Position numbers and translations under genes: made by a program. A model generated the notes under the pieces. The model did not search any database. It was not told where the DNA came from and was given only the letters and a program-made list of their open reading frames with translations. A DNA stretch of 64,000 bases from Algibacter pectinivorans (GTDB lineage: Bacteria > Bacteroidota > Bacteroidia > Flavobacteriales > Flavobacteriaceae): positions 1-64,000 of the forward strand of contig NZ_FOMI01000008.1 in the NCBI RefSeq assembly GCF_900112595.1, in the 5' to 3' direction. Shown here in pieces: positions 49,074-58,280 of the stretch (the first letter of the stretch is position 1; every line of letters starts with the position of its first letter).

Positions 49074-50537
49074 ATGGATACAAACAAGTCACGTAGAGAT
49101 TTTTTGAAAAAAATGAGTGCTGCTAGTTTATCAGCAGCCGCAACTACAATTCCAGGATTTAGTTTTTTAAGTTCTTGTTCGCCTGAGGTCCAAAAAATGG
49201 CATCTACAGCAGATACTGTTATTTTACTATGGATGGCAGGAGGAATGGCACATACCGAGACGTTTGATCCCAAAGCTTATGTGCCTTTTGAAAAAGGCGT
49301 AGAAAGCAAGAGAGTGCTAAGTACTTTCCCTAAGAAACCTACTGTAGTTGATGATTTGTATTTTTCTGAAGGACTAGAAGGTATCGGTAGCGTAATGGAT
49401 AAAGGTGCTATAATCCGTTCATATAAATCTGCAGATTTAGGTCATATCTTGCATACGCGTCATCAATACCATTGGCATACTTGTTATGAACCACCCCAAT
49501 CGGTACAAGCACCTCATATAGGTTCCTGGATAGCTAAAGAGTTGGGACCAGCAAATCCAGTTATTCCGCCCTTTATTGCTATGGGACAACGTTTTACAAT
49601 GGGGGAATCAGAAGAACTTAAAGCTTTTCACTCGGCAGGGTTTTTAGGTACAGAATATGGGCCATTTTTAATTCCAGACCCTTCAAGTGGTTTGGAAAGT
49701 GTACGTCCGCCAAAGGGTATGTCGCTTAAACGTTTTGAAGCACGTTATAAATTATATAAAGAACTAGCAAATAAGAGCGAGGTGATGGAGCAGGGTAGCG
49801 ATTACCAGCGAGAGTCATTAATGCGTTCTATGGAGCAGTCGTATCGTTTATTAAATTCGCCAGAAGCCAAAGTTTTTGATTTATCCGAAGAACCAAAAGA
49901 AGTTTATGATACCTATAATACAGGACGCTTTGGGTTAGGTTGTTTGTTGGCAAAACGATTAGCGATGAATGGAGGTCGATTTATTAGTGTGTCTACAGAA
50001 TACGAACCGTTTTTGGGATGGGATACTCATGAAAATGGACATACGAGACTTAAAAAAATGAAAGCGCTTATTGATAGACCTATAGCTCAACTTGTTAAGG
50101 ATTTAGATGAAACAGGTCATTTAGATAGAACACTTATTATTTTGGCAAGTGAGTTTAGTCGAGATGCTATTATGGAAGGGAGACCAGGTAAAAAAGTAAA
50201 AGACCAAGTGAATCAACCAGATATTATAGAACACGAAAAACACTATGGAATGCATCGTCATTTCACAGACGGCAGTTCTATTTTAATGTGGGGCGGTGGT
50301 GTAAAAAAAGGATTAGTTTATGGTAAAACTGCAGACGAAAGACCTTGCTCATCAATAGAGAATCCAGTAGTAATAGATGAAGTACATCAATCTGTTTATC
50401 ATGCTTTAGGTGTTCATCCAGAAACCCATTATGAAATAGAAGGTAGACCATTTTATACAACGCCAGATGGTAAAGGGAAACCCATATTAGATTTATTTGG
50501 TAATCCTATGAAATCATCAAAAGAAAACATCGCTTAA
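49074..50537 (+). CDS. DUF1501 protein (alkaline-phosphatase/sulfatase-like fold), Tat-exported
   Basis: A 487-residue protein beginning MDTNKSRRDFLKKMSAASLS, a clear twin-arginine signal, with a Cys near residue 35 (FLSSCSPE) that could be lipidated. DUF1501 proteins share the alkaline phosphatase/sulfatase superfamily fold. VILLWMAGGMAHTETFDPK, GRFGLGCLLAKRLAMNGGRFISVS and LIILASEFSRD are the family blocks. There is no CxPxR motif, so it is not a formylglycine sulfatase. In Planctomycetota these genes are regularly paired with DUF1553/cytochrome genes, as here (10-base gap). The activity is unknown; Tat export suggests that the protein folds, possibly with a metal cofactor, before export. 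Confidence 0.88.
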   Translation: MDTNKSRRDFLKKMSAASLSAAATTIPGFSFLSSCSPEVQKMASTADTVILLWMAGGMAHTETFDPKAYVPFEKGVESKRVLSTFPKKPTVVDDLYFSEGLEGIGSVMDKGAIIRSYKSADLGHILHTRHQYHWHTCYEPPQSVQAPHIGSWIAKELGPANPVIPPFIAMGQRFTMGESEELKAFHSAGFLGTEYGPFLIPDPSSGLESVRPPKGMSLKRFEARYKLYKELANKSEVMEQGSDYQRESLMRSMEQSYRLLNSPEAKVFDLSEEPKEVYDTYNTGRFGLGCLLAKRLAMNGGRFISVSTEYEPFLGWDTHENGHTRLKKMKALIDRPIAQLVKDLDETGHLDRTLIILASEFSRDAIMEGRPGKKVKDQVNQPDIIEHEKHYGMHRHFTDGSSILMWGGGVKKGLVYGKTADERPCSSIENPVVIDEVHQSVYHALGVHPETHYEIEGRPFYTTPDGKGKPILDLFGNPMKSSKENIA

Positions 50538-50551
50538 AATTTAATTCCATC

Positions 50552-51655
50552 ATGACTAAGTCTAATATGAACCGCAGAACATTTATTAATACAACAGCAA
50601 AAGCAAGTTTAGGTTTGGCAGTTGTGCCTCATTTTAACATATTAAAGTCTAAACCAGAGATGTACGACCATATTATTGGTCATGGCGATTTTAAGTATAA
50701 AGTGCATAAATCTTGGGGAGATTTAGATAGGGCTATTACCCCTGTAAAAAATTGTCATGAAATGGTAATGGATTCTCAAGGTAGACTTATAATGGTGGGT
50801 GATGACACACATAATAATGTTTTAATATATGATAAATCTGGTAAATTATTAGATGCTTGGGGAGTGCGTTACAAAGGAGGTCATGGATTATCTTTATGGA
50901 ATGATGGCTCTGATGATTTTTTGTTTATTGCAGATACCAAAGGAGGAGAAATTATAAAAACCACAACTGATGGAAAAGAATTAATGATTATTGGGCACCC
51001 ATCTCTATATGGAGCTTACGACAAAAAGGATAAATTTAAACCTACCGAAAGTGCCATTGGACCTAATGGAGATATTTACATAGCCGATGGTTATGGTTCG
51101 CAATACATACTTCAATTTACAAAAGACGGAGAGTTTATTAGAAAAATTGGAGAAGGAAATGGTACAGGCCAAAACCAATTTCAAACAGCACATGGTGTTT
51201 GTATAGATTACAGAGGAAAAGGAGAGCCTACATTGCTAATAACCTCTAGAGCTAGTAATTGTTTTAAGCGTTTTACATTAGATGGCGTGTATATAGAGCA
51301 AATAGACTTACCTGGAGCCTTTGTTTGTCGTCCTGTTATTCATAATGATAGTTTGTATTCAGGAGTCTGTTGGTCTTCAGAAATAGACTATGATGCTTCA
51401 AGGCGTATGGAAACTCATCCTACAAAAACAAGCCCAGGTTCTGGTTTCGTTACTATTTTGGATGACAAAGGTAAAGTAGTTTCTAACCCTGGTGGTACTA
51501 AACCAAAGTATAAAAAAGGAAAACTACAACGCATGGTACAAGAACAACCGATTTTTCGTCATTGCCACGATGTGTGTGTTGATAACGATGAAAATTTATA
51601 CGTGTGTCAATGGAACGCAAATAAAGCATACCCTATAAAACTTGAGCGTGTTTAA
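50552..51655 (+). CDS. Tat-exported NHL-repeat beta-propeller protein
   Basis: A 367-residue protein starting MTKSNMNRRTFINTTAKAS, another twin-arginine signal. The body is a series of NHL-type blades, for example GRLIMVGDDTHNNVLIYDKSGKLLDAWG, DFLFIADTKGGEIIKTT and DIYIADGYGSQYILQFTKDGEFIRKIG in successive repeats of about 50 residues. These form a six-bladed propeller like the peptidyl-glycine lyase or SMP-30-like folds. Several His and Asp residues (KNCHEMVMD, FRHCHDVCVD) lie at blade tops where a metal could bind. It is third in the operon with the cytochrome and DUF1501 genes (14-base gap). The function is unknown; a lactonase, lyase or oxidoreductase-partner role is possible. Confidence 0.85.
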   Translation: MTKSNMNRRTFINTTAKASLGLAVVPHFNILKSKPEMYDHIIGHGDFKYKVHKSWGDLDRAITPVKNCHEMVMDSQGRLIMVGDDTHNNVLIYDKSGKLLDAWGVRYKGGHGLSLWNDGSDDFLFIADTKGGEIIKTTTDGKELMIIGHPSLYGAYDKKDKFKPTESAIGPNGDIYIADGYGSQYILQFTKDGEFIRKIGEGNGTGQNQFQTAHGVCIDYRGKGEPTLLITSRASNCFKRFTLDGVYIEQIDLPGAFVCRPVIHNDSLYSGVCWSSEIDYDASRRMETHPTKTSPGSGFVTILDDKGKVVSNPGGTKPKYKKGKLQRMVQEQPIFRHCHDVCVDNDENLYVCQWNANKAYPIKLERV

Positions 51656-51663
51656 TTAATAAA

Positions 51664-51708
51664 CAGTATTGTACAGGACAATTATATTACTTAATACCTA
51701 TACTTTTA
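51664..51708 (+). promoter_or_regulatory. CAGGAT-repeat promoter of the GH78-GH43-sulfatase operon
   Basis: CAGTAT at 51664 and CAGGAC at 51674 are 10 bp apart. The -7-like TACTTTTA starts at 51701, 27 bases after the second box. It begins 9 bases after the NHL gene stop. Confidence 0.72.
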
Positions 51709-51755
51709 ATTCCGAGTATTAGACATAGGACTAAAATAAATTAACACCAATTAAA

Positions 51756-54614
51756 ATGATAAAAAAAAGGTATTTATTTTTCAGTGTATTTTTAGCGTTA
51801 TTTTCTTTCACATGTAAAGAAGAAATACCTTCTAAACAACTTTTATCTTTCAATAGCTTATTAGTCAATTTTAAAGAAAACCCACTAACAATTGAAAGTG
51901 AAAAACCTGTGTTTTCATGGGTGATAGCTGTTGAAGGCTTTAATAAATCACAATCAGCTTATCATATTTTGGTTGCTTCATCTCAAGAAAATTTAAATGA
52001 AGACGATGCAGATTTGTGGAATTCAAATAAAGTAAATAGCGATAAATCTACATTTGTAAAATACCAAGGAAAATCTTTAGAACCACTCCAAAAATACTTT
52101 TGGAAAGTTAAAATATGGGACGAACAAGATATGGTTTCAAGATGGTCTGAGGTTCAAGAATTTCAAATGGGTTTGGTGGACACTAAGAATTGGGGAGATT
52201 CAAAATGGATTACGCTAAATAAAGATACTCGTACTTCAGAACACCGTTTTAGAGGTTATAAAAGAGGTGACATGAAGAAAGAGAAACCAGTTGATGGTTT
52301 TGCAGCTAGTTATTTTAGAAATGAGATGGACCTAAGTAAAGATATCGAAAATGCGCAAGTATATATATGCGGTTTAGGTTATTATGAGTTGTATTTAAAT
52401 GGAACGAAAGTTGGAGACCATGTTTTAGATCCTGCACCATCAAATTACGATAAGCAAGCCTATTATGTGAATTATGATATTACCGAACAATTAAAATCTG
52501 GTAAAAATGCCTTCGGAATTATAGTAGGAAATGGGTTTTACGGACAAAATATTTCGTGGAGTAGAGATCCAGAGTCTAACAAAAAAGGAGTGTCTTACGG
52601 TCCACCAACCGTACGTTGTTTGGTGAAATTAAATTATAAAGATGGTACATCAGCAGATTTCTATACTGATGAAAACTGGAAAGAAGCTACAGGACCAATA
52701 GTATTTAATAATATTTATGGAGGAGACACTTACGACGCACGATATGAATTAGGCGATTGGAATACAGTAGGTTACAATGATGTTAAGTGGGGTAATGCAA
52801 AAGTAGCATCACCACAAGTAAAAAAAATAAGTGCCAGTCAAATTCCTCCAATTAAAAAATTAAAAGAGTTTGAACCACAAAAGGTTTTTAAAGGATTAGA
52901 TGGTAATTGGATTGTGGATTTTGGTCAAAACATTGCAGGTTGGGTTAAATTAAATGTGCAAGAAAAGCAGGGGCAATTAATTGAAATTACAACTACCGAA
53001 GCATTACTAACCAACGGAAAAGATATTTTTCCCGGATCAACAGGAGGTGGAGCAAATGGGATGGCACAAATTTACAAGTACATTTGTAAAGGTAGCGAAA
53101 TAGAAGCTTGGGAGCCTAAGTTTAGTTATCATGGGTTTAGGTATGCAAAAATAAAAGGAGTTTCTACAAAGCCAGATGCTAATATGATTAAAGCAATTTT
53201 GGTAGCTACAGATATTCAAGAAACAGGCAGTTTTACATCTTCAGATGAATTACTAAACAAAATGCACAGCATTAGTAAATGGACAATTGTAGACAATGTT
53301 CATGGTATTCCAGAAGATTGTCCACACCGCGAAAAATGTGGATGGTTGGGTGATGCACATGCTTTTTGTGAGTATGCGCTTTACAATTACGATATGTACG
53401 ATTTTTACAAAAAATATATGGAAGACATCCGCACACAAATGCGACCAACAAAAGGACATAATAATCCAGAGATAAAGTTTCAAGTACCAACAATGATTGC
53501 TCCGGGAAAACGAACATCAACCTACGCAAAAATAGATTGGGGTGTAGCCACTATGTATTTGCCATGGTATAATTACAAGTTCTATGGAGACAAAGCCATA
53601 GTAAAAGAGTACTACGAAGATATGAAGGGATTAACTAATTTTTATCTTAATTATAAAGATATTAATGGCATTATGCAAGATGGTATGGGCGATTGGTGTC
53701 CACCAAGATGGGACAGACGTAAAAATCCTTCTGCAATGGAATGTGATCCTATTATTTCGGCAAATGCATATTTTTACGATGTATTAGGTATTATGGAAAC
53801 TTTTGCTAGAATGAACAACGATGCTGCATATGAAGCCCAAATGAAACAAGAAAAAGAAGCATTAAAAAAAGCTTTTAACAAAGAGTTTTTAGTAGAAATA
53901 CCTAATACTAAACACAAATGGTATCAAAGTCAAACGGCAACTGTTCAAGCTTTACAATTTGGTCTAGTACCAGAAAGTGATATTGAAAGTATTGTAAATG
54001 GGTTAGCATACGATATTGTTGAAGTTAAAGGCGGGCATCATTCTACAGGTATTCACGGTAACAGATATATCTACACCGTGTTGTCAAAATACGGAAAGGC
54101 AGATTTAGCACACCAAATTCTAACAACACCAAATTTTCCAAGTCAAACTTATGTCATGAATTCAGGCTTTACTACATGGCCAGAACGCCAATTTGTTTGG
54201 GAAGAAATGGAAGGCCCTACAAACTCTTTAAACCACCCAATGCATTCTGGCTTTGCTGCTTATTTTTATGAATCATTAGGAGGTGTAAAATCATCAGAAG
54301 ACCAACCAGGTTATAAAGTATTTAATGTAAACCCTGAGTTTCCTACCGCAATTACAAACACGGAAGTAAAAGTGCCTACACCTTATGGCGATATTACCAA
54401 TACTTGGACGTTAAAAAATGAGGTGTTAAGCATGAAACTTAATGTACCGTTCAATACACAAGCAAGGGTTATAGTGACGCCTTCAGAACTTGAAAGTTTA
54501 AAAATAAACGGTGTACCTATTACAGAATTTAAACAAAATAATCCTATTAAAATAGCAGACGGATTTGTAATTTTAGGCTCGGGAGATTACACAATAGCGT
54601 ATTCTAAAAGCTAA
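51756..54614 (+). CDS. GH78 alpha-L-rhamnosidase lipoprotein
   Basis: A 952-residue GH78 enzyme with lipobox FSFTC (Cys20). The usual order is visible: Fn3-like domain (FSWVIAVEGFNKSQSAYHILVASS split over strands), Bac_rhamnosid_N sandwich (VYICGLGYYELYLNGTKVGDHVLDPAPS region) and middle domain with NWIVDFGQNIAGWVKL. The (alpha/alpha)6 domain follows with D521CPHREKCGWLGD533 and MGDWCPPRW, then the C-terminal sandwich. The acid motif is canonical with Glu526. It heads an operon with GH43 (36-base gap) and a sulfatase, so the three probably dismantle one type of oligomer together. Confidence 0.94.
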   Translation: MIKKRYLFFSVFLALFSFTCKEEIPSKQLLSFNSLLVNFKENPLTIESEKPVFSWVIAVEGFNKSQSAYHILVASSQENLNEDDADLWNSNKVNSDKSTFVKYQGKSLEPLQKYFWKVKIWDEQDMVSRWSEVQEFQMGLVDTKNWGDSKWITLNKDTRTSEHRFRGYKRGDMKKEKPVDGFAASYFRNEMDLSKDIENAQVYICGLGYYELYLNGTKVGDHVLDPAPSNYDKQAYYVNYDITEQLKSGKNAFGIIVGNGFYGQNISWSRDPESNKKGVSYGPPTVRCLVKLNYKDGTSADFYTDENWKEATGPIVFNNIYGGDTYDARYELGDWNTVGYNDVKWGNAKVASPQVKKISASQIPPIKKLKEFEPQKVFKGLDGNWIVDFGQNIAGWVKLNVQEKQGQLIEITTTEALLTNGKDIFPGSTGGGANGMAQIYKYICKGSEIEAWEPKFSYHGFRYAKIKGVSTKPDANMIKAILVATDIQETGSFTSSDELLNKMHSISKWTIVDNVHGIPEDCPHREKCGWLGDAHAFCEYALYNYDMYDFYKKYMEDIRTQMRPTKGHNNPEIKFQVPTMIAPGKRTSTYAKIDWGVATMYLPWYNYKFYGDKAIVKEYYEDMKGLTNFYLNYKDINGIMQDGMGDWCPPRWDRRKNPSAMECDPIISANAYFYDVLGIMETFARMNNDAAYEAQMKQEKEALKKAFNKEFLVEIPNTKHKWYQSQTATVQALQFGLVPESDIESIVNGLAYDIVEVKGGHHSTGIHGNRYIYTVLSKYGKADLAHQILTTPNFPSQTYVMNSGFTTWPERQFVWEEMEGPTNSLNHPMHSGFAAYFYESLGGVKSSEDQPGYKVFNVNPEFPTAITNTEVKVPTPYGDITNTWTLKNEVLSMKLNVPFNTQARVIVTPSELESLKINGVPITEFKQNNPIKIADGFVILGSGDYTIAYSKS

Positions 54615-54650
54615 GTTTATAAGACATTAAAAATATCTAAAATACATACT

Positions 54651-56438
54651 ATGAAACTAATATATAACACTGTTTTACAACCACTAATTATTATTTTATT
54701 AGTGACATTAGTCAGTTGTAATTCAAAACGAGAAAACAAAACAACAGCTTCAAAAGATGTTGCTCAAGCCCAAACAGGTAGCTTTGGAGACCAAGGCGAT
54801 GGTACATATATCAATCCTATTTTAAATGCAGATTATCCAGATTCTGATATCGAGCAAGTAGGCGATACGTATTATATGATTACATCAAAACAACACATGT
54901 CTCCAGGGATGCCTATTCTAGAATCTAAAGACATGGTAAACTGGACAAATGTGGGGCATGTGTTTAACAGTTTATCTTGGGCACCAGAATACAATTGGGA
55001 TCGTATGAATGGCTATTCTTTTGGTACTTGGGCAGGCGATTTAGCCTACCATGAAGGTACTTGGTATTGTTACCAAATAGATTACCAACATGGTTTAATG
55101 GTAGCAACAGCTAAGGATATTAAAGGCCCTTGGAGTAAACCTATTATGATGCTTCCAAAGGCTGAGGTGCTAGACGATCCGGGAGTGTTTTGGGATGAAG
55201 AAACACACAAAGCTTACGTAATAATTAATACAGCTGGCAAGCAAAAAGCAGCAACTAATACAATTGAAGGCAACGAAAATAGAATTTACGAAATGAGTTG
55301 GGATGGTACAAAAATCCTAGGCGAAGGTAAATTAGTCTACACGGGTATGGGTGCCGAAGCTGCCAAAATCTATAAAATAAATGGAACTTGGTATATCTTT
55401 TTAGCACAATGGACCATGGGAGACAAGTCAACCAAACCAGGTGTAAAAAATCCAAAAAACGATAGAAAGCAAATTGTACTTCGCTCCAAAGAAAGTATTT
55501 ATGGACCATACGAAGTAAAAACTGTGTTAGAAAAAGGTACAGCGTTTAATGATCGTAGTGCGAGCCAAGGCGCATTAATGCAAGCGCCAGATAAATCGTG
55601 GTGGTATATGCATCAATTGATTCAGAATGATACCATTCCATTCCAAGGGCGTCCGCAATGTTTAGAACCTGTAAATTGGGTTGACGGGTGGCCAATTATA
55701 GGTATAGATGAAGATAATGATGGCATTGGTGAACCTGTAAGGCAATACAAAAAACCCATAGACGGTTACCCAATTACAGCACCAAGTTCAGACGATGATT
55801 TTTCATCATCTAAATTAGGGTTTCAGTGGGAGTGGAACCATAATCCAAGAAACACACATTGGTCTTTAACTGAGCGCTCAGGGTGGTTACGCCTTAAAGC
55901 AAGTAAAATATTACCAAACGAAAAAGGCTACGGACCAAATATAAACGAGTGGACAAACAACGATGGTTCCGATTCAGATTTTTGGAGAGCTTCTAATACC
56001 TTAAGTCAGCGTATTATGGGTGTCACAACAGGAACAGCTGTGGCCAAATTCGATATTTCAGGGATGCAACCACACCAATTAGCAGGATTTGTGCGTTATG
56101 GCGGCGTGTTCAATTTATTGGGTATAGAAGTAGACGAAAATGGAAAAAAACACCTGTTTTATATGGATCCTATGGCGCAAAAAACGAAAGGGCCAGAAAT
56201 AACAGGAAGCGATTTATATGTTCGCACATCAAACAACAGCAACCAAGCTACTTACGAATATAGTCTCGATGGCGAAACCTATAACTCTTTTGGGCCAACG
56301 TTTACCATAGCGTTCGGGAAATGGACGGGCGATCGTTTAGGCTTCTTTTCATGGAACGAAAAAGAGGATGCAGGGTATATTGATGTCGATTGGTTTACTT
56401 ATAATTATGATGGGCCAAAAGCAGCAAAAAGCCTATAA
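54651..56438 (+). CDS. GH43 family lipoprotein with C-terminal concanavalin-like domain
   Basis: A 595-residue enzyme with lipobox TLVSC (Cys23). The five-bladed propeller (about 45-360) shows the GH43 triad regions: YINPILNADYPDSDI with the base Asp, LDDPGVFWDEE with the pKa-modulating Asp, and GMGAEAAKIYKI with the acid Glu. The C-terminal domain (about 385-590, DDDFSSSKLGFQWEWNHNP ... GDRLGFFSWNEKEDAGYIDVDWF) is the concanavalin-like sandwich typical of GH43 beta-xylosidases. Beta-xylosidase or a related exo-activity is therefore likely, consistent with xylose in ulvan, though related subfamilies act on other sugars. It lies between GH78 and a sulfatase in the same operon. Confidence 0.92.
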   Translation: MKLIYNTVLQPLIIILLVTLVSCNSKRENKTTASKDVAQAQTGSFGDQGDGTYINPILNADYPDSDIEQVGDTYYMITSKQHMSPGMPILESKDMVNWTNVGHVFNSLSWAPEYNWDRMNGYSFGTWAGDLAYHEGTWYCYQIDYQHGLMVATAKDIKGPWSKPIMMLPKAEVLDDPGVFWDEETHKAYVIINTAGKQKAATNTIEGNENRIYEMSWDGTKILGEGKLVYTGMGAEAAKIYKINGTWYIFLAQWTMGDKSTKPGVKNPKNDRKQIVLRSKESIYGPYEVKTVLEKGTAFNDRSASQGALMQAPDKSWWYMHQLIQNDTIPFQGRPQCLEPVNWVDGWPIIGIDEDNDGIGEPVRQYKKPIDGYPITAPSSDDDFSSSKLGFQWEWNHNPRNTHWSLTERSGWLRLKASKILPNEKGYGPNINEWTNNDGSDSDFWRASNTLSQRIMGVTTGTAVAKFDISGMQPHQLAGFVRYGGVFNLLGIEVDENGKKHLFYMDPMAQKTKGPEITGSDLYVRTSNNSNQATYEYSLDGETYNSFGPTFTIAFGKWTGDRLGFFSWNEKEDAGYIDVDWFTYNYDGPKAAKSL

Positions 56439-56458
56439 GTATAGATAATTAAGTATTT

Positions 56459-56550
56459 GGGCGTTACCCACAAGGGGTCGGGCTTTCCGCTATATCTTTT
56501 TAATATGTCATTACGAGGAGTTAGTGACGTGGCAAACTGCTACTGTGTAG
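56459..56550. repeat. Flavobacterial dispersed intergenic repeat (REP-like)
   Basis: Two blocks recall dispersed repeats of flavobacterial genomes. The first, about 56461-56500, reads GCGTTACCCACAAGG then GGTCGGGCTTTCCGC. The second, about 56510-56545, reads CATTACGAGGAGT then GACGTGGCAA. Both are much richer in GC than the surroundings. Recognition is from memory and the copy number in this genome is unknown. Confidence 0.55.
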
Positions 56551-56679
56551 TTTAAAAACTTCTTTGGTTTAAGTTAAGTATTAAAAAGGATGCCGCTGCA
56601 ATCCCTAACGCGGGTCAAAAGGAAGTTTTAGTATAAACACATAAATATGTAAGCGATTAGATTTTAACCAATTTACAAT

Positions 56680-58272
56680 ATGTATCATTCAAAAATAATC
56701 TGTATTTGCTTAATGGTGTTGTCAGTATTTGGGTGTAAAAAAAATAAAGAAACCCAAAAACAAATTGCCAAACCTAACATTCTATTTATTCTAGTAGACG
56801 ATTTAGGCTATCACGATTTAGGTATTACGGGTAGCACCTTTTACGAAACTCCAAACGTAGATAAATTAGCCAATGAAGGCATGATGTTTACCCAGGGCTA
56901 CGCGGCAAGTAGAGTATGTAGTCCATCTCGCGCTAGTATCATGACAGGTAAGTTTACAGCACGCCATGGCATTACAGATTGGATAGGAGCAAAAACAGGT
57001 GAAGCGTGGCGTACAAGAAATCGATATGATAAATTATTGCCAGCCGATTATGTAATGCAATTACCTAAAGCAGATATTACCATTGCAGAAGCTTTTAAAA
57101 ATCACGGATATAAAACTTTTTTTGCAGGAAAATGGCATTTAGGAGGTGAAGGTTCATACCCCGAAAATCATGGTTTTGATATTAATATTGCTGGCATAGA
57201 TGCAGGATCTCCTAGAGGTGGTTTTTTTTCACCTTGGAACAATCCAAAATTACCCAATAAGAAAAAAGGAGAAAATTTAACCTTGCGTTTAGCTAACGAA
57301 ACTGCAGATTTCATTTCAAAACATAAAGACACGTCGTTTTTTGCATTTTTATCTTTTTACGCAGTACACGCACCTATTCAAACCACAGAAAAAAAATGGA
57401 GAAAATACCGTGATAAAGCTGATAGCTTAGGTGTTGCAGATTCAGGTTATGTTATGGAGCGTGTATTACCTATCCGTCAAGTACAAGACAACCCTATTTA
57501 TGCAGGATTAGTTGAAACTATGGACGATGCTGTTGGTATCGTTTTAAAAGCATTAAAAGATAACGGATTAGAAGAAAATACTATTGTAGTTTTTACTTCA
57601 GATAATGGTGGTGTAGCTTCTGGAGATCATTACGCTACCAGTAATTTGCCGCTTAGAGGAGGAAAAGGCTACCAATGGGAAGGTGGTATTCGCGAGCCCT
57701 ATTTTATTAAAGTGCCATGGTTAAAAAATGATGGCTCTACAACGGAATTTCCAGCAATAAACACCGATTTTTATCCAACACTTTTAGATGTTGCAAATAT
57801 ACCGCTACATCCAGAACAACATATAGACGGTATCAGTCTTAAACCATTGTTAGAAGGAAAGCAATTAGAATTATCTAGACCTTTATATTGGCATTATCCG
57901 CATTATGGCAATCAGGGCGGTGAGCCAGCTTCAATAATACAACAGGATGGCTGGAAGTTAATTCATTATTGGGAAGATGGTCGAGAAGAATTATTTAAAT
58001 TACCTTCAGAAGAAAATGACCAACAAAATTTACTTTTAAAACACCCTAAAATTGCTAAAAGCTTAAGTCGTAATTTAATGTCTTGGTTAAATAATGTAGA
58101 TGCTAAATATCCTGTAAAAGACTCAGTTTATGATGCTGAAAAAGCTAAAATAAGATATTTAAATACTATAAATAAAAAGTGGCCTTCGCTAGAAAAAAAA
58201 CGTTTGGAGGTATTGTCAAAGGATTTTCAACCCAATGAAAACTGGTGGAAAAGTAAAGTAACTATAGATTAA
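56680..58272 (+). CDS. S1-family sulfatase lipoprotein
   Basis: A 530-residue arylsulfatase with lipobox SVFGC (Cys19). The N-terminal block ILVDDLGYHDLG supplies metal ligands (DD at 40-41). The formylglycine motif is CSPSR (80-84), and FFAGKWHLGGEG plus FTSDNGGVASGDH complete the core signatures. It is about 70 residues longer than the sulfatase at 41127, with a C-terminal extension typical of polysaccharide-specific S1 subfamilies. It follows GH43 after 241 bases that include a dispersed repeat, so it may be in the same operon or have its own promoter. I saw no CAGGAT pair immediately upstream. Substrate inferred as sulfated rhamnose or a related ulvan residue. Confidence 0.93.
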   Translation: MYHSKIICICLMVLSVFGCKKNKETQKQIAKPNILFILVDDLGYHDLGITGSTFYETPNVDKLANEGMMFTQGYAASRVCSPSRASIMTGKFTARHGITDWIGAKTGEAWRTRNRYDKLLPADYVMQLPKADITIAEAFKNHGYKTFFAGKWHLGGEGSYPENHGFDINIAGIDAGSPRGGFFSPWNNPKLPNKKKGENLTLRLANETADFISKHKDTSFFAFLSFYAVHAPIQTTEKKWRKYRDKADSLGVADSGYVMERVLPIRQVQDNPIYAGLVETMDDAVGIVLKALKDNGLEENTIVVFTSDNGGVASGDHYATSNLPLRGGKGYQWEGGIREPYFIKVPWLKNDGSTTEFPAINTDFYPTLLDVANIPLHPEQHIDGISLKPLLEGKQLELSRPLYWHYPHYGNQGGEPASIIQQDGWKLIHYWEDGREELFKLPSEENDQQNLLLKHPKIAKSLSRNLMSWLNNVDAKYPVKDSVYDAEKAKIRYLNTINKKWPSLEKKRLEVLSKDFQPNENWWKSKVTID

Positions 58273-58280
58273 ATTATAGT

